Notes under the pieces: model-generated
The model's input: the letters and a program-made list of their open reading frames with translations, nothing else
The model's database searches: none
What the model was told of the DNA's origin: nothing
DNA from: Bacteroidia bacterium
GTDB lineage: Bacteria > Bacteroidota > Bacteroidia > Flavobacteriales > Flavobacteriaceae
Direction: 5' to 3'
DNA: 64,000 bases
NCBI GenBank assembly: GCA_030427585.1
Contig: JAUIBW010000015.1
Span: forward strand, 1-64,000
In this document: one piece after another, positions 10,541 to 20,306 of the stretch
Layout of the letters: each line of letters starts with the position of its first letter
Numbering within the stretch: position 1 is the first letter of the stretch
Position numbers and translations under genes: made by a program

Positions 10541-10766
10541 TAAGATATATTAGTAAATATTTCTATCCACATAATCAAGTCGCTAATTTTTACTTACAAA
10601 TTACACTCACTACACGTAGTATATCGTATTTTCCTGTTCCTAGACATCGTATTCAACAGAAAAACAACTTAAAAATAGTATCTAAAAGTAGGGGAAAACG
10701 CCCCTTTATAACAAAAAATGAATTCACCAAACAAAGTTTTTTAAAATTTATAAAAATATTATAAAC

Positions 10767-10803
10767 ATTTGTTAATTTTCTGAAAATCAAAAAATTAACA
10801 AAT
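10767..10803. repeat. 13-bp perfect inverted repeat in the intergenic region between module copies
   Basis: ATTTGTTAATTTT - 11 nt - AAAATTAACAAAT. Confidence 0.7.
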
Positions 10804-10980
10804 AAATATGTAGGAATTTTACTCATAAAATTTTATTAATTTAAGTTAAAATAACGACTAACGTACAAAGTCTACGGTAAACACGTAACCATTTTTGTTA
10901 AAACTCTTCTATCTTAGTAGTCCCAAAATTGAAAGAAAGAAATTTCTTCCAAATAAAGTTTAACCCCAAAATAAACTATT

Positions 10981-12240
10981 ATGAAAAAAAGATGTTTTCT
11001 ATTAACAGCTTTTATCCTATTACTAATTTCTAATCTAGCTATTGCACAAGATTTTAATGAAAATAATGACAGATGGGTCAAGGGATGGACAAATTTTACA
11101 CCTAATAAAACTGACTATCCAGAAGCTGAAGAGAAACTACCTAATATTATAATGGACCACACTTATTTAAGGAATGATATTGTGTATTCAATGTCTGGTG
11201 ATGTATATGTAACGAATGGTGCATCTTTAACTATTCAAGAAGGAACAATTATACGATGTGATCATGAAAACCCTGCAAACCTTATTATTTCTAAAGGTTC
11301 AAAATTGATTGCAGCAGGATCCAAAGCATACCCTATTGTTTTTACATCCAGCAAAGCTCCTAAATCCCGAAACAGTGGAGATTGGGGAGGTATAATTATT
11401 GCCGGGTCTGGAAAAGTAAATACAGTCTCGGGTAGTGGTATACTTGAAGGCGATTTCAACCCCCAATACTCTGTTTATGGAGGAAATGATATAAATGAAG
11501 AAACGACAATACTACGATTTATAAGAATCGAATTTTCTGGAAAAAATGGATCTAATGGATTATCTCTATATGGTTTAGGAACTTCTTCTATTGTAAAAGA
11601 TATTATGGTAAGTTATTCGGGCCAGGATTCTTTTAATATCCACGGAGGAAAAAACAACATTCAAAATCTGGTTTCTCTTAAAGCACAAGACGATGATTAT
11701 CACATTTCTGAAGGTTTTAGAGGAACAATCAAAAATGTTCTTGCTATAAGACATCCATACATTAACAGTCCTCAGGGATCATATGCTATCGAAATAGATG
11801 GATACAATACAGAACTTGGTTACATCAAACCAGATGCTATAACAGATATTACCATTGCTAATGCAACTCTTGTTAACTTATCTGACAAAACCAATTACCA
11901 ACATACCACTGCAGCTATTTCTACATCTAATTCGGCAATAACATACATACACAACTCTAAAATATCTGGTTTCTCTGATGTTGTTAAATTTGATAAATCA
12001 TATACATCTTTAGCCGTAATACAAAAAGCGTTTATGATGGACAATAGTTTTTTTAATATTCATGGTAAAGGAATAACTACAAGTAATACAGCAATTAACG
12101 GAGCTCTTGATATTTTAAAATACAATAGATTTACCGAAAACTTTGTTGGCGTTAATGATTTATTTAGTGATCCTAAAAGCTCTATTGTACCTAAGTTTCA
12201 GTTAAAAAAATCATTAAACAATTATATGGTGATGCAATAA
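10981..12240 (+). CDS. Secreted protein, probable right-handed beta-helix fold (module copy 2, gene A2)
   Basis: Paralog of 8801..10069: RWVKGWTNFTPNKTDYPEAEEKLPNII, LTIQEGTIIRCDHENPANLIISKGSKL, GDWGGIIIAGSG. Confidence 0.7.
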   Translation: MKKRCFLLTAFILLLISNLAIAQDFNENNDRWVKGWTNFTPNKTDYPEAEEKLPNIIMDHTYLRNDIVYSMSGDVYVTNGASLTIQEGTIIRCDHENPANLIISKGSKLIAAGSKAYPIVFTSSKAPKSRNSGDWGGIIIAGSGKVNTVSGSGILEGDFNPQYSVYGGNDINEETTILRFIRIEFSGKNGSNGLSLYGLGTSSIVKDIMVSYSGQDSFNIHGGKNNIQNLVSLKAQDDDYHISEGFRGTIKNVLAIRHPYINSPQGSYAIEIDGYNTELGYIKPDAITDITIANATLVNLSDKTNYQHTTAAISTSNSAITYIHNSKISGFSDVVKFDKSYTSLAVIQKAFMMDNSFFNIHGKGITTSNTAINGALDILKYNRFTENFVGVNDLFSDPKSSIVPKFQLKKSLNNYMVMQ

Positions 12241-12306
12241 TAAAAATAATTTGCTCTGATTTTACTATATAAAATCAATCAAAATCGTATATATATTACA
12301 AACACT

Positions 12307-12747
12307 ATGTCAAAAATATTAACAAGTTTAATCTTCTTTCTTGCAATAAGTACAATTTATGCGCAACAAGTAAATGAAGCCATATTCTTTACACAAAGGA
12401 GTCAGACTAATAAATTTCACACAATTAATGACCTTCAAGCCTTAAAGAAAGGCCAACTCGTAAAACTATATCAAGATCGGGTCGAGGAGATCATAACCAT
12501 ACTCCCGTTCTTATCACTTACCAACGAACCAGGTGTAAGACTAAGTGATATAGGTATTAAAGAAGATTCACGGCATTTAAAAATCCTTAGAAATAACAAA
12601 GAGTCTACACAAAAAAATTTAGAAGTTACCAAAGAAACTATCGAAGAATTAGTTCCCTATGCTGATACAGAAAAAATTATCTGGACAATCCTGTACTATG
12701 AAGAAGTCATTAAAAAAATGAGAATAGGAGTTAATGGGAATTTTTAA
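12307..12747 (+). CDS. Small secreted protein of unknown function (module copy 2, gene B2)
   Basis: Paralog of 10103..10540; signal peptide ending in IYAQQ. Confidence 0.7.
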   Translation: MSKILTSLIFFLAISTIYAQQVNEAIFFTQRSQTNKFHTINDLQALKKGQLVKLYQDRVEEIITILPFLSLTNEPGVRLSDIGIKEDSRHLKILRNNKESTQKNLEVTKETIEELVPYADTEKIIWTILYYEEVIKKMRIGVNGNF

Positions 12748-12791
12748 AAATTAAATTAGTAATGTGTTAAATTATTATATTTACTTAGGGT

Positions 12792-12822
12792 TAGAAGTGG
12801 CAATTGCCGCTTCTATTGTTTT
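12792..12822 (+). terminator. Probable terminator downstream of module copy 2
   Basis: TAGAAGTGGCAATTGCCGCTTCTA near-palindrome (one G-U) followed by TTGTTTTA. Confidence 0.5.
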
Positions 12823-12864
12823 ACTTAATTGTAAGATTACTTTATTTATGACTACTAAGGATTT

Positions 12865-13503
12865 ATGACACTATCTCTACTATATCTCTTATTAGGAATT
12901 ATTACTGCTGTAATAGGGGCACTTCCTCTGGGAGCAGTGAATCTGGCTGTTATTCATACCTCTGTAAAAGAAAACATTAAAAACGCTTCGCGCATAGCAT
13001 TGGCAGCAGGGATTGGTGAAGTTTTACTGGCTCTTTTTGCCTTGCATTGTAGTATCGAGTTATCCGATTTTTTTCGAGAAAATCAATGGATTCAAATTGT
13101 GTTCATTATACTTTTTTTCTCTATTGGCGTATATTTTTTAATTTTTAAGAATAAAATAAATACTAAATATAAATCCAAAAAATTAAAGGTATCAAAATCT
13201 AAATTCCTTACCGGTTTTTCTTTAGCAATATTAAACCCTCCTGTAATTATTTACTGGGTTTTAGCCATTTCACTAGTGAACAAATATATTTTTAAACTTA
13301 CAGTTCAAAACCCACTTACCTCTCTTTTCCTCTTCTTTCTTGGAATTTACTTAGGAAAAATAGGAACGTTATATTTTTACAGTCGATGGGGAAACAAAAT
13401 TGCACAACAACCGGGCGATTCAAAAGCTAAACTTTCTAAGATTATAGGAATAATCCTGGTTGTTATTTCTATTTTCCAAGGTATTAATTTTTTAGCTGAG
13501 TGA
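12865..13503 (+). CDS. LysE/RhtB family amino-acid exporter
   Basis: Multi-TM; GALPLGAVNLAVIHTSVKENIKNASRIALAAGIGEVLLALFAL typical of LysE N-terminus. Confidence 0.8.
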   Translation: MTLSLLYLLLGIITAVIGALPLGAVNLAVIHTSVKENIKNASRIALAAGIGEVLLALFALHCSIELSDFFRENQWIQIVFIILFFSIGVYFLIFKNKINTKYKSKKLKVSKSKFLTGFSLAILNPPVIIYWVLAISLVNKYIFKLTVQNPLTSLFLFFLGIYLGKIGTLYFYSRWGNKIAQQPGDSKAKLSKIIGIILVVISIFQGINFLAE

Positions 13504-13568
13504 AGTTAACTATACCAAAATACCATTTTTTAAACCATTTATACAAGTAATTATCTGTTAAGTGTCTT

Positions 13569-13576
13569 TATATTTG
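13569..13576 (+). promoter_or_regulatory. Candidate -7 promoter element (TAnnTTTG)
   Basis: TATATTTG 28 nt upstream of the decarboxylase GTG start. Confidence 0.35.
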
Positions 13577-13604
13577 CCAGCAATTCTGATAAAATTATAT
13601 TGCT

Positions 13605-15065
13605 GTGAATAAAGACGATTTCAATTCTAAGTTAAGCTTGCCAAAAGAAGAAATGCAACGCTATGGATATAAGATTATAGATTATATTGTGGACCATTTT
13701 GAGACTCAGAACTCAAAAAAACCCGTAACCATTGCTTCAAGAGAGGAAATGGATTCTTTATTAACAGAGGAACTTCCTGATCACCCCGCTCCTGCAAACG
13801 AAGTTTTGGATTTTGTAATGGATCATGTTATTCCGAACAGTAGTATTGTGTCTCATCCAAAATCATATTCTTTTGTACCTGGCCCAAGTAATTACATAAG
13901 TGCTATGGCCGATACTATTGCCACAGGTTTTAATATATTTTCTGGTGGCTGGGCAGCTTCTCCGGCAGCAGCAGAATTAGAAATAGTAGTTATGAACTGG
14001 TTACTTAAGATTTTTGAGTTTCCGACAAAAATGGGAGGAGGAATATTTACTAGTGGTGGTTCTATGGCTAATCTTACCGCATTGGTAACAGCCAGAAGGG
14101 TGAAATGTGGGGAAGATTTTTCTAAAGCAACCATTTACTTATCAGACCAAGCTCATTCTTCAAACATAAAAGCGATCAAAGTAATTGGCTTTAAAAAAGA
14201 ACAAATCAGACTTATTCCTACAGATCTAGAGTTTAAAGTTTCTTTAAACAAATTAAAAAATGTGATTGCCAAAGATCGTTTAGAAGGATTTCTACCGTTT
14301 TGCATAATAGCTTCTGCAGGAACTACTAATACAGGAACTGTAGATCCCCTGGATGAAATTGCAAATATCTGCCAGGAAGAAAATTTGTGGATGCATGTTG
14401 ATGGCGCATACGGAGGTGCAGCAATTTTGGCAAATAAAGGAAAAAAGCTTTTAAAAGGTATCGAACGAGCAGATTCTCTAACTGTAGATCCACACAAGTG
14501 GTTTTTTCAGCCTTATGAAATAGGTTGTCTATTGGTTAAAGATCATAATTGGTTAAGTGGTACATTTAGTGAGAAACCAGAATATCTAAGAGATATAGAA
14601 GGCAATGAATCTGAAATTAATTTTTACGATCACGGTATTCAATTAACTCGACGCTTTCGTGCTTTAAAGTTTTATATGTCATTAAAAACGTTTGGCCTCG
14701 AATCTTTTAGAAAAGCTATACAATACAATATAGATCTTGCAGAACAAACTGAAGCCCTTTTACGAAAAAGTACATATTGGGAAATTACATCGCCGGCTAC
14801 ATTAGCTATAATTAACTTTAGATATCATCCTATTGGCTATCAACTTTCTGAAGAAGAACTAGATCGTATCAATCAGAATATTTCTAAAAAAATAGTCGAT
14901 TCTAGAGAAGCAATACTGGTAACTACAGTTTTACAAGGTCAAATCGTACTTAGAATGTGCCTTATAAATCCAAGGACAACTATTGATGATATTAAAAGCA
15001 CATTACAACAATGTGAAATTTATGGAAAAGAAGAATTGGCTATAATTACAAAAGAACCATGCTAG
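13605..15065 (+). CDS. Pyridoxal-dependent decarboxylase (aromatic-L-amino-acid decarboxylase-like, group II)
   Basis: FTSGGSMANLTALVTAR, WMHVDGAYGGAAIL, SLTVDPHKWFFQPYEIGCLLVKD PLP-lysine motif; GTG start. Confidence 0.88.
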   Translation: MNKDDFNSKLSLPKEEMQRYGYKIIDYIVDHFETQNSKKPVTIASREEMDSLLTEELPDHPAPANEVLDFVMDHVIPNSSIVSHPKSYSFVPGPSNYISAMADTIATGFNIFSGGWAASPAAAELEIVVMNWLLKIFEFPTKMGGGIFTSGGSMANLTALVTARRVKCGEDFSKATIYLSDQAHSSNIKAIKVIGFKKEQIRLIPTDLEFKVSLNKLKNVIAKDRLEGFLPFCIIASAGTTNTGTVDPLDEIANICQEENLWMHVDGAYGGAAILANKGKKLLKGIERADSLTVDPHKWFFQPYEIGCLLVKDHNWLSGTFSEKPEYLRDIEGNESEINFYDHGIQLTRRFRALKFYMSLKTFGLESFRKAIQYNIDLAEQTEALLRKSTYWEITSPATLAIINFRYHPIGYQLSEEELDRINQNISKKIVDSREAILVTTVLQGQIVLRMCLINPRTTIDDIKSTLQQCEIYGKEELAIITKEPC

Positions 15066-15856
15066 GTTATTGTTAAACTAACCACATATCCTTCGTTATT
15101 TCTCACATTAAATACTGTATTATCTTCAAAAATAAGATATTGTCCTTTAATACCTTTTAGCACACCAGAATACTCTGGTGTTTTCTCTAGGTTAAGACTT
15201 TTTAAAGTACTAGGATACTGAAGTACAGGAAAACAGAGCTGAGTCTCTTTTCCATTTCCGACAAAATATTCTTTTACCTCATCTGGTATAAAATCTTTTA
15301 GTTTGTTTTTAAAAGAGACCAGATCTTCATCTGTTATTTCATTTTTAAGCATAGTACGCCAATTGGTTTTATCGGCCACCTTTTCTTTTAAAGCTACTTC
15401 GGTAATACCAGCCAAATATCGATTAGGGACTTCAACAATTTCTATAGCCTCATGAGCTCCCTGATCAATCCATCTTGTGGGTATCTGAGATTTTCTGGTT
15501 ACCCCTACCTTAACATTACTAGAATTAGCCAGATATACTATATGCGGCTGAAGTTGTGCCTTTTTTTCAAATTCTAAATCCCTATCCTCAATATCTAAGT
15601 GTGCAGTACTTAATTCTGGACGCATTACCCAATCTCCCACCTGAGGCTGATTGTAAAAGTCATCATAACAATATCCTTGTCTAAATATTTTTTTATTTTC
15701 ACCACAGGCAAGACACTGATATCCTACAAATTCTATTCGTACTTTTTTATCCAATAACTGATTCATATGAATAAAATCGGATTCGAAAACTAAATAATAC
15801 TGAATAGGATCATTAATTTCTGTTTGCATTTTTGTTAGTACCCCCTGATATTGCAT
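15062..15856 (-). CDS. DUF2797 domain-containing protein
   Basis: CLACGENKKIFRQGYCYDDFY Cys motif; HIVYLANSSNVKVGVTRKSQIPTRWIDQGA is characteristic of the family. Confidence 0.8.
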   Translation of the reverse strand: MQYQGVLTKMQTEINDPIQYYLVFESDFIHMNQLLDKKVRIEFVGYQCLACGENKKIFRQGYCYDDFYNQPQVGDWVMRPELSTAHLDIEDRDLEFEKKAQLQPHIVYLANSSNVKVGVTRKSQIPTRWIDQGAHEAIEIVEVPNRYLAGITEVALKEKVADKTNWRTMLKNEITDEDLVSFKNKLKDFIPDEVKEYFVGNGKETQLCFPVLQYPSTLKSLNLEKTPEYSGVLKGIKGQYLIFEDNTVFNVRNNEGYVVSLTIT

Positions 15857-16000
15857 AAAATTTCGTTATATAATAATCTAATAAGAAGAATGTGATTATT
15901 TTTATTATTTTAGTTTTTAATTGACAACAACAAAAATAATGTATCCCATTTCATATGAAGAGTTGGTGTACATTATTTCTGCCTAAATATACATTAAAAA

Positions 16001-17533
16001 ATGCCAATCCCATTAGTTAATTCTATAGCCAGCTGGTTCTTAAAAAAACGCTTCCATCAAATGGAGCTTTTTCTTAAGTATCCTAATGAGGTTCAGCTTG
16101 AGTTACTTCATGTGTTATTAGAAACAGCTAAGAATACAGAATTTGGGAAAAACTATGATTTTGCAACTATAAGTAATTATGAAACTTTTAAAGAAAGAGT
16201 GCCTATACGGTCTTACGAAGATTATGAATTGATAATCGAAAGAAGTCGTTTGGGCGAGCACAATATTTTTTGGCCCACTCCTATCAAATGGTTTGCAAAA
16301 TCCAGTGGTACCACCAGTTCTAAAAGTAAATTCATCCCAGTGAGTGAAGAATCACTAGAAGATTGTCATTTTGCAGCCGGAAAAGACCTCTTATGCATGT
16401 ATCTTAACAATAATGAGGAATCAAAACTCTTTACAGGAAAAAGCCTTAGATTGGGTGGTAGCAAAGAATTGTATAAAGAAAACGGAACTTCTTTTGGAGA
16501 TTTATCTGCAATAATTATAGATAATATGCCTTTTTGGGCAGAGTTTAGTTCTACCCCAAGTAACGAAGTATCATTAATGAGTGATTGGGAATACAAAATG
16601 AAGGCTATTGTTAATGAGACCATTCAGGAAAATGTAACTAGTTTAGCAGGCGTTCCTTCCTGGATGTTGGTTTTACTTAATCAAGTGCTTGAAGTTACAG
16701 GAAATGAAAGTGTTTTCGAAATCTGGAATAATCTTGAGGTATATTTTCATGGTGGGGTAAACTTTGAACCTTACAAAGATCAATACAGCAAAATTTTACC
16801 TAGAGGCTCTTTTAAATATTACGAAATATATAATGCTTCTGAAGGTTTCTTTGCTATCCAGGATCATAACAATTCTTCTGAGCTATTATTAATGTTAGAT
16901 TATGGAATCTTTTATGAGTTTATACCTATGGATACTTATGGTACTAAAACTGAAAAAGTGATTCCGTTAAGCGAAGTAGAGGTTGGAAAAAATTATGCCA
17001 TTATCATTACAACTAATGCTGGATTATGGCGCTATAAAATTGGAGATACTATTCGTTTTACTTCTATAAATCCATATAGAATCAAGGTATCAGGAAGAAC
17101 CAAACATCATATTAATGTTTTTGGAGAAGAACTTATCATCGAAAATGCAGAAGAAGCTCTTAGAAAAACCACCAAAATCACTAATAGTGAGATTGTCGAC
17201 TATACTGTAGCTCCAATTTTTATGAAAGGACGGGAAAAAGGTGCACATGAGTGGATTATCGAGTTTAAGAAACACCCCGAAGACATTAAAGAATTTACCC
17301 ATATTCTTGATCAAAATCTACAGCAAGTGAATAGTGATTATGAAGCAAAAAGATATAACAATACAACTCTTAACATTCTTCATATACGTATTGCAAGACA
17401 AAACCTATTCTATGATTGGTTAAAAAAGAACGATAAGCTGGGAGGGCAGCATAAAGTACCTAGGCTTTCTAATAAACGAACGTATATCAACGAACTAATT
17501 GCACTAAATAATGTGAGCTCTTATTCTCCTTGA
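16001..17533 (+). CDS. GH3 auxin-responsive promoter family protein (acyl-acid-amido synthetase-like)
   Basis: WFAKSSGTTSSKSKFIPVS, YNASEGFFAIQD, GLWRYKIGDTIRFTS, VSGRTKHHINVFGEEL motifs. Confidence 0.9.
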   Translation: MPIPLVNSIASWFLKKRFHQMELFLKYPNEVQLELLHVLLETAKNTEFGKNYDFATISNYETFKERVPIRSYEDYELIIERSRLGEHNIFWPTPIKWFAKSSGTTSSKSKFIPVSEESLEDCHFAAGKDLLCMYLNNNEESKLFTGKSLRLGGSKELYKENGTSFGDLSAIIIDNMPFWAEFSSTPSNEVSLMSDWEYKMKAIVNETIQENVTSLAGVPSWMLVLLNQVLEVTGNESVFEIWNNLEVYFHGGVNFEPYKDQYSKILPRGSFKYYEIYNASEGFFAIQDHNNSSELLLMLDYGIFYEFIPMDTYGTKTEKVIPLSEVEVGKNYAIIITTNAGLWRYKIGDTIRFTSINPYRIKVSGRTKHHINVFGEELIIENAEEALRKTTKITNSEIVDYTVAPIFMKGREKGAHEWIIEFKKHPEDIKEFTHILDQNLQQVNSDYEAKRYNNTTLNILHIRIARQNLFYDWLKKNDKLGGQHKVPRLSNKRTYINELIALNNVSSYSP

Positions 17534-17602
17534 TTAAGAAATAGTTAAGTCTTTCTAAATCGATCTTTTTTCTATAAAAACCATAAATAACAACATAAGC
17601 AG

Positions 17603-17633
17603 TTACGGTTAAACCGTAAAAAAACTATGTAAG
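17603..17633. promoter_or_regulatory. Palindromic motif TTACGGTTAAACCGTAAAAAAACTATGTAAG
   Basis: Near-identical to the element at 53937..53967; upstream of a small secreted protein. Confidence 0.5.
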
Positions 17634-17777
17634 AATTGTAGTTTTTAACAAAAAAATTAGTATTTCATCGTTCAAAAAAAGCGTTTGATCTAAAAAATAT
17701 CAAATCATTTTTTAGGCTCTTATTTTCATATTAAATTTGTCCTCAGATAGTTATTAAATATATCAAAGCCCCAAAAT

Positions 17778-18116
17778 ATGAAAACTACGATATCTTGCAT
17801 TACTTTATTACTGTTAACCATAGGAATTAACGCACAAGAAATCAAAATCGAAAATCATAGTACTAATGCCAATAAAACGGCTGATGTAACTCCAAAAGAG
17901 ACTACTACTAATGTTTCTTCTTCTACAAGGGCTTTAAAAACAAAAAACACACTAGAAGAAGATACTTGCTATAGTGAAATTTCTAAAGCAGCATTTTACG
18001 AGGCTTTAATTCGCCAAAATGGTTTAGAAATATACCTTAACAATAGTGATATTGTATTAAAAAATACGGAAGATATCATTACCAACAATAAGGATCGAAT
18101 ATCATATACAGAATAA
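17778..18116 (+). CDS. Small secreted hypothetical protein
   Basis: Signal peptide MKTTISCITLLLLTIGINAQ; own 5' region and downstream terminator. Confidence 0.6.
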   Translation: MKTTISCITLLLLTIGINAQEIKIENHSTNANKTADVTPKETTTNVSSSTRALKTKNTLEEDTCYSEISKAAFYEALIRQNGLEIYLNNSDIVLKNTEDIITNNKDRISYTE

Positions 18117-18143
18117 ATAGATTATCAACTAATCAACCAACAA

Positions 18144-18180
18144 AAAACACCTTTATAAAATTTATAAAGGTGTTTTTTTA
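18144..18180. terminator. Terminator, possibly bidirectional, between convergent genes
   Basis: AAAAACACCTTTATAAA-TTTATAAAGGTGTTTTTTT. Confidence 0.8.
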
Positions 18181-18202
18181 TATAAAGCTTTTTTCTTTTA
18201 CT

Positions 18203-19435
18203 TTAAGAAACCGCCTTAAGCTTTTTAATTGTAGATTTATTTAGCTTCTTTTCTGCATAGTCCTTAGTCACCCTAAACTCTGTTTCTTCACTTTCTGGCA
18301 GTTCGTACATCGCATCTGTTAAAATTGCTTCGCAAAGTGATCTAAGGCCTCTTGCTCCCAATCTATATTCAAGAGCTTTTTCTACGATATACTCTAATGC
18401 ACCATCAGTAATCGAGAAACCAATATTATCCATTTCAAACAACTTCTTATATTGCTTTATTATAGCGTTTTTAGGAACCGTTAAAATAGACCTAAGGGTT
18501 TCTTCATCCAAAGGGTTCATATAAGAAAGTACAGGAAGTCTACCTATAATCTCAGGAATCAATCCAAAATCTTTTAAATCCCTAGGAATGATATACTGTA
18601 AAAGGTTATCTTTCTCTATAGCATCTTCACTTTTAGAGGCACTATATCCAACAGCTTGCATATTTAATCGTTTCTGGATCATTTTTTCGATCCCATCAAA
18701 AGCACCACCTGCAATAAAAAGAATATTTTCGGTATTTACTTCAATAAATTTTTGATCCGGATGCTTACGACCCCCTTTTGGCGGAACATTTACTACAGTA
18801 CCTTCAAGTAACTTAAGTAAAGCTTGTTGCACTCCTTCTCCAGAGACATCTCTGGTAATACTAGGATTATCACTTTTACGAGCTATTTTATCAATCTCAT
18901 CAATAAATACAATACCACGTTGTGCTTTCTCAAGATTATAATCTGCAGCCTGAAGCAATCGTGTAAGAATACTTTCTACATCTTCACCCACATAACCGGC
19001 TTCGGTAAGTACAGTTGCATCTACAATAGCTAATGGAACGTTAAGCATTTTGGCAATGGTCTTAGCCATCAATGTTTTTCCAGTACCTGTCTGCCCTACC
19101 ATAATGATATTACTCTTTTGAATCTCAATATCATCTTCTGTTTGTGGTTGTAATAAGCGTTTGTAATGATTATATACTGCTACAGACATTACTTTTTTTG
19201 TAAACTCCTGTCCTATTATATACTCATCCAAAAACTTTTTGATAGCCATAGGCTTTCGTAACATTAATTCGTTACTAAGCTCACCTGTTTCTTCATCTTT
19301 GGCTTCTTCCACCACAATTCCATGTGCCTGAACAATACATCGATCACAAATATGGGCATCTAACCCTGCAATAAGCAAATTGGTTTCAGGCTTCTTTCTT
19401 CCACAAAAAGAGCATTCTAAATCTTCCTTAGCCAT
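18203..19435 (-). CDS. clpX: ATP-dependent Clp protease ATP-binding subunit ClpX
   Basis: N-terminal zinc finger [10 protein letters not shown]...[20 protein letters not shown]; full-length homology. Confidence 0.98.
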   Translation of the reverse strand: MAKEDLECSFCGRKKPETNLLIAGLDAHICDRCIVQAHGIVVEEAKDEETGELSNELMLRKPMAIKKFLDEYIIGQEFTKKVMSVAVYNHYKRLLQPQTEDDIEIQKSNIIMVGQTGTGKTLMAKTIAKMLNVPLAIVDATVLTEAGYVGEDVESILTRLLQAADYNLEKAQRGIVFIDEIDKIARKSDNPSITRDVSGEGVQQALLKLLEGTVVNVPPKGGRKHPDQKFIEVNTENILFIAGGAFDGIEKMIQKRLNMQAVGYSASKSEDAIEKDNLLQYIIPRDLKDFGLIPEIIGRLPVLSYMNPLDEETLRSILTVPKNAIIKQYKKLFEMDNIGFSITDGALEYIVEKALEYRLGARGLRSLCEAILTDAMYELPESEETEFRVTKDYAEKKLNKSTIKKLKAVS

Positions 19436-19530
19436 AGTTATTTATTTTCATTTTCATAAAAACTTTTCTTGTTTTTGTATACACATACAAGTATAAGGGA
19501 AAAATCCCCTAACTAACAAGAAAAATCGCA

Positions 19531-20205
19531 TCATTCTCTAGTCAAAATCTCATCAATCATTCCATACTCTAGAGCTTTATCTGCTTTCATCCAATAATCT
19601 CTATCACTATCCTCATAAACTTTATCGTAGGTTTGTCCGGAGTGTTTGGCAATAATTTTATATAATTCTTCTTTTAATATCAAAATCTCACGTGCAGTAA
19701 TTTCTATATCACTTGCTTGTCCTTGGGCACCTCCTAACGGTTGATGTATCATAACACGACTATGAGGCAATCCAGAACGTTTTCCTTTTTGTCCTGCACA
19801 TAATAATACAGCTCCCATAGATGCAGCCATACCTGTACATATAGTAGCTACATCTGGTTTGATAAATTGCATTGTGTCATAAATGCCAAGACCTGCATAA
19901 ACACTTCCTCCCGGAGAATTGATATAAATCTGAATATCTTTAGAAGAATCTACACTTTCGAGAAATAATAATTGGGCCTGAACAATATTAGCAACCTGAT
20001 CATTAATCCCGGTTCCTAAAAATATAATACGATCCATCATTAATCTCGAAAAAACATCAAAAATAGCAATGTTCATTTGACGTTCTTCTATGATATTAGG
20101 AGTCATCCCGGTTGGATACATACTACTAATGATCTGGTTATAATAATTGCTATTAATACCATGATGCGTAGTAGCGTATTTTTCGAATTCTTTTCCGTAA
20201 TCCAT
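19531..20205 (-). CDS. clpP: ATP-dependent Clp protease proteolytic subunit ClpP
   Basis: [14 protein letters not shown] catalytic Ser, [19 protein letters not shown] catalytic His. Confidence 0.98.
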   Translation of the reverse strand: MDYGKEFEKYATTHHGINSNYYNQIISSMYPTGMTPNIIEERQMNIAIFDVFSRLMMDRIIFLGTGINDQVANIVQAQLLFLESVDSSKDIQIYINSPGGSVYAGLGIYDTMQFIKPDVATICTGMAASMGAVLLCAGQKGKRSGLPHSRVMIHQPLGGAQGQASDIEITAREILILKEELYKIIAKHSGQTYDKVYEDSDRDYWMKADKALEYGMIDEILTRE

Positions 20206-20232
20206 ATTTCTTTTTCTGAAATTTTTATTGAT

Positions 20233-20268
20233 AAAAAAGGCGTTAACCTAAAGATAGTTTAACGCCCT
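20233..20268 (-). terminator. Terminator downstream of tig
   Basis: Minus strand: AGGGCGTTAAACTATCTTTAGGTTAACGCCTTTTTTA. Confidence 0.65.
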
Positions 20269-20306
20269 AAATATAAGTATAATTCCTTAGTAAATTACAA
20301 CATTAA

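Noticed and set aside
10623-10653. ATCGTATT direct repeat at 23-bp spacing in the gap before gene A2
   Set aside because: Only 8 bp, and the spacing does not fit the 21-22 bp pattern; likely chance in AT-rich DNA.
10690-10705. AGGGGAAAACGCCCCT hairpin 150 bp downstream of gene B1
   Set aside because: Short stem with weak T-tract far from the stop codon; too weak to call a terminator.
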